Shown one piece after another: positions 1-10,200 of a DNA stretch of 64,000 nucleotides. Each line of letters begins with the position of its first letter. Position 1 is the stretch's first letter. The notes beneath the pieces are model-generated. The model saw nothing but the letters and a program-made list of their open reading frames with translations. It was not told the origin of the DNA and made no database searches. The stretch lies in assembly GCF_900497805.2 (NCBI RefSeq), contig NW_020954608.1, positions 12,110,589 through 12,174,588 on the forward strand. The letters are read 5' to 3'. The DNA is from Vombatus ursinus. Taxonomy: Eukaryota > Chordata > Mammalia > Diprotodontia > Vombatidae. Position numbers and translations under genes: made by a program.

Positions 1-185
1 TGCAAGGTATGGAGAAATAGCTCCTCTAGGAATCTTAAGATAATTGGTTCAAATAATTTGGCTTTAGTGCTGGAACCAAGTAGTCAGTTTTGAAGTTTGG
101 CAAGACCCAGTGGAAAATAACTTAACTAAAATAACTCAAGGATTTTGTCAAGGATCACTTCTCCTTAAGACATGTGCTTAATAGG
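1..185. other. Unassigned sequence
   Basis: AT-rich sequence with no repeat family or coding signal that I recognise. Confidence 0.5.
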
Positions 186-325
186 GAGCCAGTCAGTCAA
201 TAAACATTCGTTAAACCCTATTATGTGCCAGGCATTTTGCAAAACACCGAGGATACAAAAAGAGGGAAAATACAGCCCCTGTCCTCAAGAAGCTCATAAT
301 CTAACATGGAGTTTGGATGGCAGAG
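186..325 (-). mobile_element. L2 LINE 3' end
   Basis: The plus strand reads as the complement of an L2 3' end: a TTATTAA-like start, then TATGTGCCAGGC, GGATACAAA and CCTGTCCTCAAGAAGCTC in the usual order. The LINE itself is therefore on the minus strand. It is a short, diverged fragment. Confidence 0.75.
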
Positions 326-334
326 TCATAAGAA

Positions 335-2628
335 GTAGTGTGGTGAGATCCCATCTATGAACTTCTCCAAACAGATCTAGAAAAATGCACCAGACTGAAT
401 CTTCATGGGAAAATCCAGATAAAGTCATAGTGAATCCTTTGTCCATTCCAGCTCAGCATAGGGAAAGAGACAAGGAGTGCCCAGGAAGAGACTGTGCATT
501 AGGGCAAGCGGAAGTTCCAGACCCATATGGGGAACTCCCAGGCTCATATTGGTGCACTGCAAAGGGGACAGTTACAAAATAGCAGCTTTATCATTCACTA
601 TCCAGATCCAGGTCACAGATTCAGGGTGGAGTGAGAAGGGGACCTGAAAAGAGGGGTAGAGTTCCCATTCCTGAGTCAGGAGCCACTAGGTGGTATACAA
701 AGAAAGGAGGAAATCCAGAAGCCAGTAGCAGCTGTAGTTTGGCTCAGGTCCTAGACTCAGAGTAGTATTTTTTACTTCTAGCTTTTGGCCCAGGAATAAT
801 CTAGAGTAACCAAGACAAAAATCCCAGGAACAAGGAAGAATAACTAAGGCAGGAATCTCAGATGAAAGAGGAATCTATAATTTTGCCACTTTGAAACAAA
901 AGAACTTTGCAGCTAACTAACAGGGGTGGAGCCCAGCAGCAGTTTACTCTTGCAAGGACCCAAACTCTGATCAGGAATTTACAGAGCTTAGACCAGGGGG
1001 ACAGAAAACTGATTTGACCCTACATCAAACTACTTAGGGATCACTGAAAGCTTGCAGGTCCACAATTGGTCCCTGAGATCCTGGAATAACAAAACACTCA
1101 ATACTCCAGGAAAGCAGCAACAGGACCAGCCCAGAGCTTCCCTATTGAAATATGGCAGATACCAGCCCTAATATCAAAACCGAAGTCAGGAAGTAGGGTG
1201 GAAGAATGGAAAAAAAAAGAACGCCACTATGAGCTATTATGTTGGCTAAGATGGATGCTGAAGACAAAAGTATAGAAGTGAATGATTCCAAAACTTCTCC
1301 AAGCACAACTTGGGTAAAATTCAGTTAGAGTTCCTGGACAAGATAAAGCAAGAATTTAAAAAAGGATTAAGAAATGTTTTTATACATGAAAGGAAAGTAC
1401 TTGAGGAAAAAAATTGGAAAAGAAATGAGAGATATGGAAGAAAGAACTGGAAAGGGAATTAACAACTTGGCACAATAGTCACAAAACATTGTTTAAGCAA
1501 GAAAATCAGAATGGCCCAAAAGAAGCTATTGACTCCATGAGGCAACTAGAAATATTAAACCAAGTTGAAAGACTGGAAAAAAAAGTGTAAGACATACTGT
1601 AGTAAAAGCAACTACCTGGAAAACATATCAAAGAGAAAAAAAATTTGAGAATCATTGGACTATCTAAGTGTCATGACCAAAAAAAGAACCTAGACTTGAT
1701 ATTCCAAGAAATCTTAAAATTTTGTCCATAGTGCAAAAGAGAAAGAATTTACCCAGTTACTTCCTGAAAGAAACCCCAAAATGAAAACTTCCAAGAATAT
1801 CATAGCCAAAATTCAAGGTCAAGGAAAAAATAATGTAAGCATCCAGAAAGACAGGATTTAAGTACTGAGCAGCTGCAGTCAGGATCACACATGATTAAGC
1901 AAATACCACTATAAAGAAGAGGAGAACTTAGAACATGATATTACAGAAGGCAAAAGGTATGGGCTTACAGCCAAGAATAACATACCCAGAAAAACTGAGT
2001 AAAATGCTAAAGGCGAGAAGTGGATCTTTAATGAAACAGAGGACTTCCAAGTAATCCTGATGAAAAGACCAGAGCAGCAGAGAAACTTTGAAGTTCAAAC
2101 ACAAGAGTGAAGAATAACATAAAAACATACATATAAATAAACAATGATAAAGGACTAAACAGAGATCTACTACTTTCATTCAAATATGGGGATATGATAC
2201 ATATGTCTCCTCTGAACCCTACCATCATCAGGGTCCATAGAGGGAGTCCAATTAGACAAGTGGGATTGGTTCTGTTTTGTCTTGATGATCCTAAGAAAAG
2301 AATGGAAAGGGAGGGATAGAGAAATACATTGCAAGAATAGGGGAAAAGGAAAGGAAAGTTAGGGGAAATTATCTCACATAAACAAAGTGCACAAGTAGAA
2401 ATCTATATAAACAAGGAAGAGGGCGTGGAGGAAGCAACTAGCATTTATACTTCACTCTCATCAGAACTGATCAAAAGAAGGAAGAATGCACACATACGCA
2501 CAGAGTCAGGTACAGAAATACATTTCACAAAACAGGGAAATAGGAAGGAAAAGGGAGAAGGGGGAGGGAAAATTAGAGAGAGAGGGTAGATAAAGGAGGG
2601 GTCAGTCCAGAGCAAAACAGATTCACTT
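335..2628 (+). mobile_element. L1-family LINE with ORF1 only (HAL1-like)
   Basis: A degenerate L1 copy in sense orientation. About 335-1150 resembles a marsupial L1 5' UTR (CTCCAAACAGATC, CCTAGACTCAGAGTA, TTTGAAACA). ORF1 remains run from 1152 to about 2110. They are followed directly by a purine-rich 3' UTR up to about 2628, with no reverse transcriptase region between. HAL1 ('half L1') elements have this plan: ORF1 with its own 3' UTR and no ORF2. An ordinary L1 that lost ORF2 by deletion is the alternative. The left boundary is approximate. Confidence 0.75.
1152..2110 (+). pseudogene. Broken L1 ORF1p-like reading frame
   Basis: The reading begins with MADTSPNIKTEVRK at the ATG at 1152 and is soon interrupted. 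A lysine/glutamate-rich stretch at about 1330-1590 fits the ORF1p coiled coil. The RRM region is marked by NLRIIGL at 1642-1665 and KMKTSKNIIAKIQ near 1780-1815. The C-terminal domain is marked by QPRITYPEKLS at 1968-2000, in another frame, and by NFEVQTQE just before the stop at 2108-2110. The pieces lie in the order of human L1 ORF1p. In the element family this protein is an RNA-binding trimer that packages the element's RNA. This copy has several stops and frameshifts and cannot encode the protein. Confidence 0.8.
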
Positions 2629-2828
2629 GTTTTTCAATCACGTCTATCTGTGATCCCATTTTGGGGTGTTCTTGGCGAAGGTACTGGAATGGCTTGCCAT
2701 TTCCTTTTCCAGCTCATTTTACAGATGAAGAAACAAATGAAGATGAAGATGAAGAGACAAACAGGGTTAAGTGACTTGCCCAGGGTCACACAGTTAGTAA
2801 GTGTCTAAGGCCAGATTTGAACTCAAGA
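2629..2828 (-). mobile_element. MAR1 CORE-SINE
   Basis: On the plus strand it reads from the RTE/BovB-like tail (TTCTTGGCGAAGGTACTGGAATGG) through the CORE (ACAGATGAAGAAAC, GTGACTTGCCCAGGGTCACACAG) towards the tRNA-like head, which is truncated. A small GATGAA expansion interrupts the CORE near 2730-2757. Confidence 0.85.
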
Positions 2829-2991
2829 AATTGGGGAATGGATGAACAAATTATGGTATATAAATGTAATGGAATACAATTGTGTTGAATTCTTATCAGA
2901 GTAATGACCAACCAGGATTCCAAAGGACTATTGAGAAAATACATTATCCACCTTCTGTTACCGAGGACTCTTAGAATGCAGAATAAGACAA

Positions 2992-3044
<53 letters not shown>

Positions 3045-3130
3045 TGTATTGACATGGCCAATGTGGAAATTTGTTTTGATTGACTATACATGTTTGTAAT
3101 GGGTTTTATTTTTCTTGTGTTCTTAGTTGG
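2829..3130 (+). mobile_element. L1 3' end fragment
   Basis: GGGGAATGGATGAACAAATT followed by ATGGTATATAAATGTAATGG, CCAAAGGACT and GACATGGCCAATGTGGAAAT matches my memory of the region downstream of marsupial L1 ORF2. The (TG)n array lies inside it. Confidence 0.6.
2994..3050. repeat. (TG)n microsatellite
   Basis: Near-perfect TG dinucleotide array of about 25 units with a TATG interruption near the 3' end. Confidence 0.95.
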
Positions 3131-3194
3131 GGAGGCGGGTGGTCATACTTGTTATTCTAAGTTTAAAAACACCTGGTTTGAGATGGTAATTACA

Positions 3195-3435
3195 GAATTA
3201 AGGAAAGTTAGAGCTGGGAGGGGCTTTAGAAATTATCTATCTAGTCCAGGGATGGGGAACCACATGTGGCCTCGAGGCCAGAAGTTCCCCACCCCTGATC
3301 TAGTCAAACAATTTCATGTTACATATGACAAAAAAGAACCATAAAGAGTGTAGTAAAGTCACACAAGTAGCAGTGATAGAATTGAGCCCATAATCCAGGT
3401 GTCCTTATTCTCAATTTAGTATTACTCCATACTGA
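3195..3435 (-). mobile_element. MIR3 SINE, split by a hAT MITE
   Basis: The complement of a MIR3: GAATTAAGGAAAGTTAGAGCTGG, ATCTAGTC, then AAAGTCACACAAGTAGCAGTGATAG and TTGAGCCCATAATCCAGGTG. The 51-bp element at 3247-3297 interrupts it and duplicates 8 bp of it. Confidence 0.75.
3247..3297. mobile_element. 51-bp hAT MITE with 8-bp TSD
   Basis: The element starts CAGGGATGGGGAACC and ends AGTTCCCCACCCCTG, which are near-perfect terminal inverted repeats. It is flanked by perfect copies of ATCTAGTC at 3239-3246 and 3298-3305. An 8-bp duplication with CAG...CTG ends is the hAT signature. It shares its ends with the copies at 13845 and 41348 but keeps almost no interior. Confidence 0.93.
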
Positions 3436-3499
3436 TTTGGTCTTCCTGAAGATAGCTCAGCTCAAAATCATCTACTCATGTATCCTTTCCTGATTCTCT

Positions 3500-3720
3500 C
3501 AGATGTTAGTGCCTCCTCACCATCAAAATGACCTTTTATTTATTTCATCATATGTTTTGCACAAATACATATATGCATATATGTCCATATTGTCTGCCCT
3601 GATGGAATGTAAGCTTCTTGAAGGCAAAGATTATTTCATTTTTGTCTCCGTATTCCCAATATCCAGCACAGTGTCTACATATAGTAGGTCTTTGTTGATG
3701 CATTGTTTTCCTTATTATCA
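3500..3720 (+). mobile_element. L2 LINE 3' end
   Basis: Sense L2 3' UTR: TGGAATGTAAGCTTCTTGAAGGC, TATTTCATTTTTGTCT, CCAGCACAGTGTCTACATATAGTAGG and a TTGTTGATG end. Confidence 0.8.
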
Positions 3721-3875
3721 AGCCTAAATCTGCCTCTTTGGAACTCTAACTAATGCTTGAAATTATATCTGAGGTCAATCAGAACAAGTCACATCTTCCA
3801 AGTGACATTCTTCAAGTATCTGAAGACAGCTATCATGTTCTCCATGTAGTCTTCTCTTTCCAAGCCAAAACATGA
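3720..3875 (-). mobile_element. CR1/L3 LINE fragment
   Basis: Complement of the CR1/L3 3' region: TAAATCTGCCTCTTTGGAAC, AGAACAAGTC, TTCAAGTATCTGAAGACAGC, CTTCTCTTTCCAAGCC. Confidence 0.75.
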
Positions 3876-3884
3876 GGGGAAAAA

Positions 3885-5125
3885 AAATCAAACTGTCCTT
3901 GTCCTCAGGAAGCTTACATTCTATCAGAGAAGAAAAGATGCACACTAAAAGTATAAGGGTGGGATTTTTTAAAATAAATCAAACAATTCACTCCACTCCA
4001 TTTAAAGTAATTGTTAATATATCTTGATATCTTCATAAGGGGAGAACAAGTCTCAACTTGGTGATGCCTTCAGGATTGTCTATAAAATATCAAGCTAGCT
4101 TAGAACCTGAATTATTCAAGAGACAGAATCAAGAGTGGCTACAGTAAAATTCCTAAGGGGTAGCTCCTTGGGAATGGAAGGAAAGGAGAGGTCACAGTTT
4201 AGGTCTCTTTCTCTCCCACCTCTGGCTGGAAGAGGACCTTGTGAGTTTTAAAGGGTCAGGAGGATTTTGGATTTTGCATCTTCCCATGAGTACCCTAGCA
4301 TTGTCTCCTGAGACAGCAGTGGCTGGTGACTATGTCTGCATCAAGAGCTAAAAATAAACTGGATGTGATGCTAGAGGCATATTTATAGGGATCCCAGCAA
4401 GAAACTACATTATATTTAAGGGGAAATTCTTGAGAACTCCAAAAAGAGGGGCAAAGGACATCTAGAACCCAGGAGATGGGAGAGATTTCTCTGCCACATA
4501 TAATATCCAATCCTGAGTCCACTTTCTTCTGGACTCTAGATGTACTTACAGGACAGTGTGTCACCAACTTCTGGGAGGAAATTTTGTGTCACTCTTTCTT
4601 AGCATACTACCCTACTAAATATCCCTTTCAAAAACTAAGAAGTCTGGCTAACTAATTGGTAATCAACTGATAATCATAGAAGGAAGTACACTGATGGGGG
4701 CTCATGAGCAATAGCACTAGGGAAAAAACAAAAACAAAAACAAAAAACAACAAACCTCTAATTTCACAGGGCTACTCCTAGAACCCTGAAGGTCAGGATC
4801 TCTAAACCTGAGTCATTGGTACCAGTAGGTGTAGGGACAGTCATCTTAGAGCATATGCTACATAATTATACACAAAATATATGTGACGTGAATGTTTTTA
4901 CTGAGGGTGGGGGCGGGGTAAGGGATGGCACTAACAGCTAGGGGATCAGGAAAGGCTTCATGTAGAAGATAATACCTGAATTGAGCTTTGAGGAGAAACA
5001 GAGAGGTGAGGAAAGAGTATACTAGTTCTGGGGTGGGGGTGGAGGAGTCCAGCAGTTCAAAGGCAAGGAGATAAGAGAAAGAGATAAGAGATAGACCGCA
5101 GTTGAATTTGACCAGACCATAATGT
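3885..5125 (-). mobile_element. L2 LINE, split by an unclassified insertion
   Basis: Two antisense L2 pieces in consecutive consensus order. 3885-3950 holds CTTGTCCTCAGGAAGCTTAC and TTCTATCAGAGA. About 4860-5125 holds GGCACTAACAGCTAGGGG, AGGAAAGGCTTCATGTAGAAG and TTGAGCTTTGAGGAG. The roughly 900 bp between them does not belong to L2. Confidence 0.65.
3950..4860. other. Unclassified sequence inserted between two L2 halves
   Basis: About 900 bp of sequence I cannot assign, holding a CAAAAA-rich simple stretch at 4718-4756. Its placement suggests an inserted element. The exact ends and any target duplication are not resolvable by eye. A 90-codon minus-strand reading frame at 4295-4567 has no recognisable domain. 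Confidence 0.4.
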
Positions 5126-5129
5126 ATGA

Positions 5130-5350
5130 AGTAATTATAATAAAGATGGAGAGGAAGAATTTTCTAATGATTAGAACTATCCAGCAGTGGAATGAATGGC
5201 CATAGTAGAGAGTGGATTTCCTCTCACTGGAGATCTTTCAACAGAGGTCAGGTAACCACTTGTTAGTAGTGTTGTAGAGGAGATTCTCTTCTAGACATGA
5301 GCTGGGCTAGATGGCTCTGGTATCCCTCCCAACTCCCAAGATTCTGCGAT
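5130..5350 (+). mobile_element. CR1/L3 LINE 3' end
   Basis: AATTTTCTAATGATTAGAACTATCC, CACTGGAGATCTTTCAACAGAGG, CTGGGCTAGATGGCTCTGG and CCAAGATTCTGCGATTCT follow the order of the mammalian CR1/L3 3' end. Confidence 0.8.
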
Positions 5351-5354
5351 TCTG

Positions 5355-6060
5355 GAATGAATCTGTAATGGTGAGATTTCGGGCACTGTGACAGATGGTA
5401 TCGGTTGATACCTTAGGTGCTGTGACCTGCTCACCGTCCCTGAAATCATTCTACAAAATAGACTGCTGCTGGCTCTATGTACTCTTTAGGGATGCCTCTA
5501 TTCCCAGTGCCCATGTTACCTCAATTCCCTCCCTTCCTCAAAATCTAAGGAAGGTAGAATCTGATAAATGAATTTACACTCAGGTGTTCATGTCTGAGTG
5601 TATCATCTCTGTCAAGGGGGTCTGCATTTTAAAGGAGACTGTAGAGGGTAATGCTTAAACCAAAGGAATGAGTCCCTAATGGTAGAAATTAATATGTTAT
5701 GGGAAATCAGAGAGAAAGATTTTTTTAGGAGGCTTCCTTAGGCCTCTCAAATCTCGTGATTCTAGATGAATTGTCATCTGTCTACAAGGAGGGCCAGCTT
5801 GTGGATAATCTCAGCTCTTTGTAAACTCCACTTCAAGATGTATCTTATAGACAGTAGAAGATGGGATCATCTAAAGGGACTGACAGCCCTGATGACAGAT
5901 AATGCCTCCCTGAGCTATGATACTTAATTGAATTGTGCCGTCTATCATAGACACACAAGGATGCTGTATTGTGTGAAGGCTGAATGGCCCACATAGATGG
6001 CAGTTAAAACTTATCAGCTTGAGGGAAGAATGATGCACTTAGCCTATTGCCAAGAAAGGC
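5355..6060. other. Unassigned sequence
   Basis: About 700 bp in which I recognise no repeat family, exon or RNA gene. Confidence 0.4.
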
Positions 6061-6074
6061 ACTTACACAATCAT

Positions 6075-6480
6075 TCAATGAATGTTTTCTATGATCTGGC
6101 CCCAACTTCCTTTTTCAGTCTTATTTCCCTTCATACCACTCCTGCCAGTCCCCTGCCTCATGTTCAGAAAGACTGGACAGGTACCTGAACACTGTGTTTC
6201 CTCACCTCCATATCTTTGGTTAGGACAGTTCTTCCACCTAGAATATCCTTTCCTTCCTCGACCTATCTAGGTCATACATCTACTCTGAGCACAACTCAAA
6301 TATCATCCCCTCCAAGAAGCACTCCCAAATAGATCTTTGACTTTTCTTAATTAACAGAGCACCTTGTGGGTCTATAATTGCACCTTCACATTCTACCTTC
6401 TGAGACAAGATTTTGTATTTTTTTAAAATTTCATCTGTCTTATAAGACTTTAACATCTATCAGCACAGGGACTGATCATA
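6075..6480 (+). mobile_element. L2 LINE 3' UTR region
   Basis: Sense L2-like text: TGATCTGGCCCCAACTTCC, TAGAATATCCTTTCCTTCCTCG, ACTCAAATATCATCCCCTCC, AAGAAGCACTCCC. It is diverged. Confidence 0.65.
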
Positions 6481-6552
6481 TTCCTTTTTTTTTCTTTTTA
6501 AAAATTGTTTTGAACTAGACAAACCTTAGTAAGGAGGAAGGGAAGGGAATAA

Positions 6553-6808
6553 GCAATAATATAGCACCTATTATGTTCCAGGCACTATGCTAAGCATTTT
6601 TTTTTGCAAATATTATTTCATTTGATCCTCACAACAACCCTGGGATGTACGTGCTATAATTATTCCCATTTTAGAGTTGAGGAAATTGAAACAACTAGAT
6701 GTTAAGTGACTTGATCAGGGTTACATAGCTAGAAAGTATCTGAGGACTTGAATTTGGTTCTTCCTGACTCCAGGCCCAGTGTTCTATTCATTGTGCCACC
6801 AGCTGCCA
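6553..6808 (-). mobile_element. MIR/THER1 SINE
   Basis: Nearly full-length antisense copy: AGCACCTATTATGTTCCAGGC, CTCACAACAACCCTGGGA, ATTCCCATTTTAGAGTTGAGG, AAGTGACTTGATCAGGGTTAC, and a tRNA-like head ending TGTGCCACCAGCTGCC. Confidence 0.85.
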
Positions 6809-6988
6809 ATAAGTATGAACATTTTTATATACAAAACACAGAAAAATGGGATTGTCTACGACACCACAAATACTGATTACATACAGCTTGTATTTTTAAA
6901 ACTATCCGGCTTGTCTATGTCTCCCTGTGAATTTTCTTTTATTCTCTTTTGTGCATTTAAAAAAGTTTTTTTGATGAATTTAGTAAAA

Positions 6989-7257
6989 TAACAATAATAG
7001 CCAGCATTTATATAGTACTTAGTATATACTAGGCATTGTGTTAAGTTCTTTAAAGTCATCTTAATTGATACTCACAACAGCTCTGGGAGGTAGGTACTAT
7101 TATTATCCCCATTTTACAGATGGGGAAACTGAGTCACACAGAGGCTAAATGACTTGCTCAGGATCACACAGCTGGTAAATGTCTGAGTATAGATTTGAAC
7201 ATAGGTCTTTCTGAGCCCAAGCCCAAGGCTCTATACACTGTGCCACCTAGCTGCCTA
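6989..7257 (-). mobile_element. MIR/THER1 SINE
   Basis: Nearly full-length antisense copy: AGCATTTATATAGTACTT, CTCACAACAGCTCTGGGAGG, TTATTATCCCCATTTTACAG, GACTTGCTCAGGATCACACAG, TGTGCCACCTAGCTGCC. Confidence 0.88.
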
Positions 7258-7261
7258 TATA

Positions 7262-7530
7262 CTTTTTTTTTCTTTTTTTTTTTGGCTATCACTAACCCTC
7301 TTAACTTCCCTAATCCTCTCCTTCCACCTCAAATAAAAAAGTGTCTTCCTTCTTTGTAACAAATAAGCATAGTTAAACAAAAAAAATCCCTACATTGGCC
7401 ATGTTCAATGGCCATGTATTACTCATTTCGCACTTATGGTCCCATATCTTTCTGCCAAAAGGCCTACTCCTGTGGAGTTGTGGTTTTATTTTTGTTTAAT
7501 TCTTCACAGCAATTAGCAGGATCCCTTGTC
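7262..7530 (-). mobile_element. Probable L1 3' UTR fragment
   Basis: A T-rich start, then AACAAATAAGCATAGTTAAAC, TACATTGGCCATGTTC and GGAGTTGTGG match my memory of antisense marsupial L1 3' sequence. Confidence 0.5.
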
Positions 7531-7549
7531 CATAACAATCCTTGGAGTG

Positions 7550-7948
7550 CAAAAAAGTATAGTAGAAAGACCAGTGGGTTTTGAGGTAGAAGACCATGAG
7601 TCAAACCCTATCTCTGCTGCTTGATACATGGGCAATCTCTTTCACTTCTGAGGATCTCGCCATCATGGGATCACAGGAACATGGAAAGTCCATCCAGTCC
7701 AATCTCTTCATTTTATAGTTGGGGAAACAGAGTCCCTAAGAGTTAATGTGACTAATACAAGGCAATGCACTGGCAGTGAGTGTCAAACAAGGATAATTGG
7801 TACAATAGGGATAATGGTGAAGGTGATGGTGATGGTGATGTTGATGATCATGATTAAGATACATGTAGAGCCTACTTTACAGACTTGTTGTGGAGAGAGT
7901 GCTCTGTACACTTTAAAGCACTATATGAAAGTGAGCTATATATTAGTA
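7550..7948 (+). mobile_element. MIR SINE split by an antisense MIR3
   Basis: A tRNA-like head lies at 7550-7655 and a MIR 3' half (ATGGTGATG expansion, TTGTTGTGGAGAG, AAGCACTATATGAAAGTGAGC) at about 7788-7948. Between them, 7655-7787 reads as antisense MIR3 (GGATCACAGGAACATGGAAAG, TCCAGTCCAATC). Confidence 0.65.
7803..7850. repeat. Imperfect (GATGGT)n tract
   Basis: Short GATGGT/GATGTT array in the 3' half of a MIR. Confidence 0.75.
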
Positions 7949-8275
7949 GGTTCTCAATAAATTTGTATTGAATCACTGACCTGGTTCAATGCCATGAGTA
8001 TTTATTAAATGCCTGTTGTGTGTCCAGGAACTAAGGGAGACTTTGTATTCATTTCAGGAAGGCTTTCTATAACTATAAAAAAGCCCCACATCTGGTCCTC
8101 CCTTCTCTCTGCATGATCATACAGTATTTTCTTGATTGAAAGTATGCAACTTGTTTGCTCTCTTAATGGAAGCTCATATACTCCCTTACCATAAGTGTGG
8201 AAAGCAAAGTACTGTTGAGAGAAAGAAGGGACTAGAGTATAAAGGGGAGCTGAAGGGCAGATGTGAGGTCCAAGG

Positions 8276-8477
8276 CAGCATGATACCATGGGAAGAGTTT
8301 CAGATTTGAGGCCAGTGATTCTGGGTTCAAATCTTCATTCTGCCATTTACCCTCTGGGTCAAATGGGACAAATCACTTTACTCTCTTGGCCTCAGTTTTC
8401 TCATCTGTAGAGACAAGGGGGTTGGACTCAATGACCTCTAAGGTCCCTTCCATCTCGAAATCTCTGATCCTATGACC
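8276..8477 (+). mobile_element. MIR3 SINE
   Basis: Full arrangement: tRNA-like head, GGGTTCAAAT B-box-like motif, CTCAGTTTTCTCATCTGTA, then GTTGGACTCAATGACCTCTAAGG and a CTCTGATCCTATG end. Confidence 0.88.
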
Positions 8478-8479
8478 TC

Positions 8480-8737
8480 TCAAGAGACAGACAGAGAAAT
8501 GGTTTGGCTACCTACTATCAGCATGGGGTGAAATGATGTTATATCAGTCGGTATATAGAAGCCTACATCCAGAAATTCAGTTTAGAAAATAAATGAAAAA
8601 AAACAAAACAAAACAAAACAAAAACATTTTCCTCTATCCTTGCTTGGTAAGACTTGATCCTAAAAATAAGTTGATGATAGTGTATTTCCACTCATTATTA
8701 GTTAGGGATAGGGGATTTATCAGCTATTACAGTTTCC
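8480..8737. other. Unassigned, with (AAAAC)n tract
   Basis: No recognised family. A short AAAAC/AAACA run lies at 8600-8626. Confidence 0.5.
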
Positions 8738-8930
8738 TAGAATCACAGAACTTTTGCCATGAAAAGGCTCCGGAGGTCACTGAGGTCAACAAATGAAGAA
8801 GCTGAAGCCCAGAGAGGTCAAGCTCAAGGTCATACAGGTAGTTAGTGCCAAAGCCAGGGCTAAAACCTAGATGCTCTGACTCAAAATCCAGTGTACCTCC
8901 CCCTCTACCACACCACCCCTGAAATCATAC
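8738..8930 (-). mobile_element. MIR3 SINE
   Basis: Antisense MIR3: CTAGAATCACAGAACTTTTG, GGAGGTCACTGAGGTCAAC, GAAGCCCAGAGAGGTCAAG, AAGGTCATACAGGTAG. Confidence 0.8.
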
Positions 8931-9425
8931 AAATGCCTTGAAGCAGTTGCTGAGTGATGCTGAGTAAATGGTTTCTCCCCTTCTCTTCAGCTGAACTGAG
9001 AAGAGCTGTTTTCTCTGAAGTGCTGGCAATCAGGCACTGAGGATTTCAGTGGAGGTTACCTTTTAGGTCTTTGGATCAGGGCAAGAGAATAATTAGCAGC
9101 ACAGAGGAGAAATGAGACACTGCAGAAGTGACAACCTAGAAGTTTATCCTCAAGAAAAATCTGGTGCCTCATTATGCCCATCAAGCTCCTGACTGTCAGC
9201 TTTTCCTGACTTGCCAGGGCATCACTGCAACAGCAGCATTAGAAACATGACCACACAGACTACAGAGGTGTGACTGCCAAAAAGCTTCAGGGATATTTAA
9301 AGCAGAATTCCTTCAAGTCCTCTAGCTGCCCAAGGATGGAAAACACTAAGGATACCTCAGTATTTATTTTTTAAGAGATGAAGGATTCTGTAGCTAGAAC
9401 TGAAATCATAATGAGAATTTCTCCC
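8931..9425. other. Unassigned sequence
   Basis: About 500 bp without a recognisable repeat, exon or RNA gene. Confidence 0.4.
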
Positions 9426-9429
9426 TTGG

Positions 9430-9525
9430 GGAATTAGTGGGAGATCTAGTCTACTGGCAAGGAAATGGAGACACAGATATATTTTGCCCAAGGCTACTTG
9501 GTAGATCAGAGTTAAAAACATTAGT
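9430..9525 (-). mobile_element. MIR3 SINE fragment
   Basis: GGGAGATCTAGTCTACTGGCAAGG, GGAAATGGAGACACAG and CCCAAGGCTACTTGGTAGA match a diverged antisense MIR3 core. Confidence 0.5.
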
Positions 9526-9804
9526 CCTTTTTCCCTTGGTTCAGCCTTCCTTAGACCGCAAAGGTCAGATAACTCACAGAATCATTAGAATTTCAGCATT
9601 GCTTAAAGTATCTTAGAGAATTGGGCTGAAATTGTCTTCTTTGTGAGGGAAAGGACCCTTGAGGCTAGAGTCCACTACATTTATTCATCATTGAGCATCT
9701 ACTATGCACAAGACATTGTGTTGGGCTCTGTAGGAAATTAAAAAGAGCTTAACTCTGGGGTTTTTGCCTTCCAGGAGTGTGGACTCTAATAGAAGAGGTA
9801 AGAT

Positions 9805-9954
9805 TGGGAGCAGCTAGGTGGCACAGTGGATGGAGCACTGGCCCTGAAGTCAAGAGGACCTGAGTTCAAATGTGGCTTCAGATCAAACACTTGACACTTA
9901 TTAGCTATATGACCCTGGGCAAATCACTTAACCCCAACTGCCTTAAAAAAAAAA
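9805..9954 (+). mobile_element. WSINE1-type SINE with 11-bp TSD
   Basis: A complete short SINE: GAGCAGCTAGGTGGCACAG head, CACTTGACACTTATTAGC, CCCTGGGCAAATCACTTAAC and a poly(A) tail. It is flanked by AGAGGTAAGAT at 9794-9804 and 9955-9965. The poly(A) tail and TSD length indicate L1-type mobilisation. Confidence 0.93.
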
Positions 9955-10006
9955 AGAGGTAAGATGGGTACATAGGGATAGGGGTAGGACCAGTTCTGGG
10001 ATTTCA

Positions 10007-10200
10007 CTGGTATAATGAATTTCCAGATGAGGAAACTTCCTCTGACAATACAGGTCAGTGCAATCTTTTCAGTTTATAGTGAAGAGTTGCCTGAGGCACT
10101 GGGAACTTATGTGATGTGATCAAGTTTGCACAGTCAATATGTGTCAGAGGCAGGAATGTCTCCAAGGCCAATCCTCTATGCACAATTCTATACTGCTTCT
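10007..10200 (-). mobile_element. tRNA-type SINE, third family
   Basis: Antisense copy of a family also found at 22995, 25865, 31298, 48155, 49568 and 60085. Its sense strand reads TATAAACTGAAAAGATTGC (tail), with the tRNA-like part ending GCCTTGGAGAC. I do not have a firm family name for it. Confidence 0.65.

Noticed and set aside
2629-2828. Ruminant DNA contamination, because MAR1 tails look like bovine SINE/BovB sequence
   Set aside because: The BovB-like tail is joined to a CORE-SINE body as in marsupial Mar-1, and it recurs in about twelve diverged copies across the window.
7803-7850. Methionine-rich frame over GATGGT repeats
   Set aside because: Simple-sequence expansion inside a MIR.
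9805-9850. tRNA gene in a SINE head
   Set aside because: The heads of MIR, MAR1 and WSINE1-type SINEs descend from tRNA and keep B-box-like GGTTCAAAT, but no cloverleaf is intact in any copy inspected.
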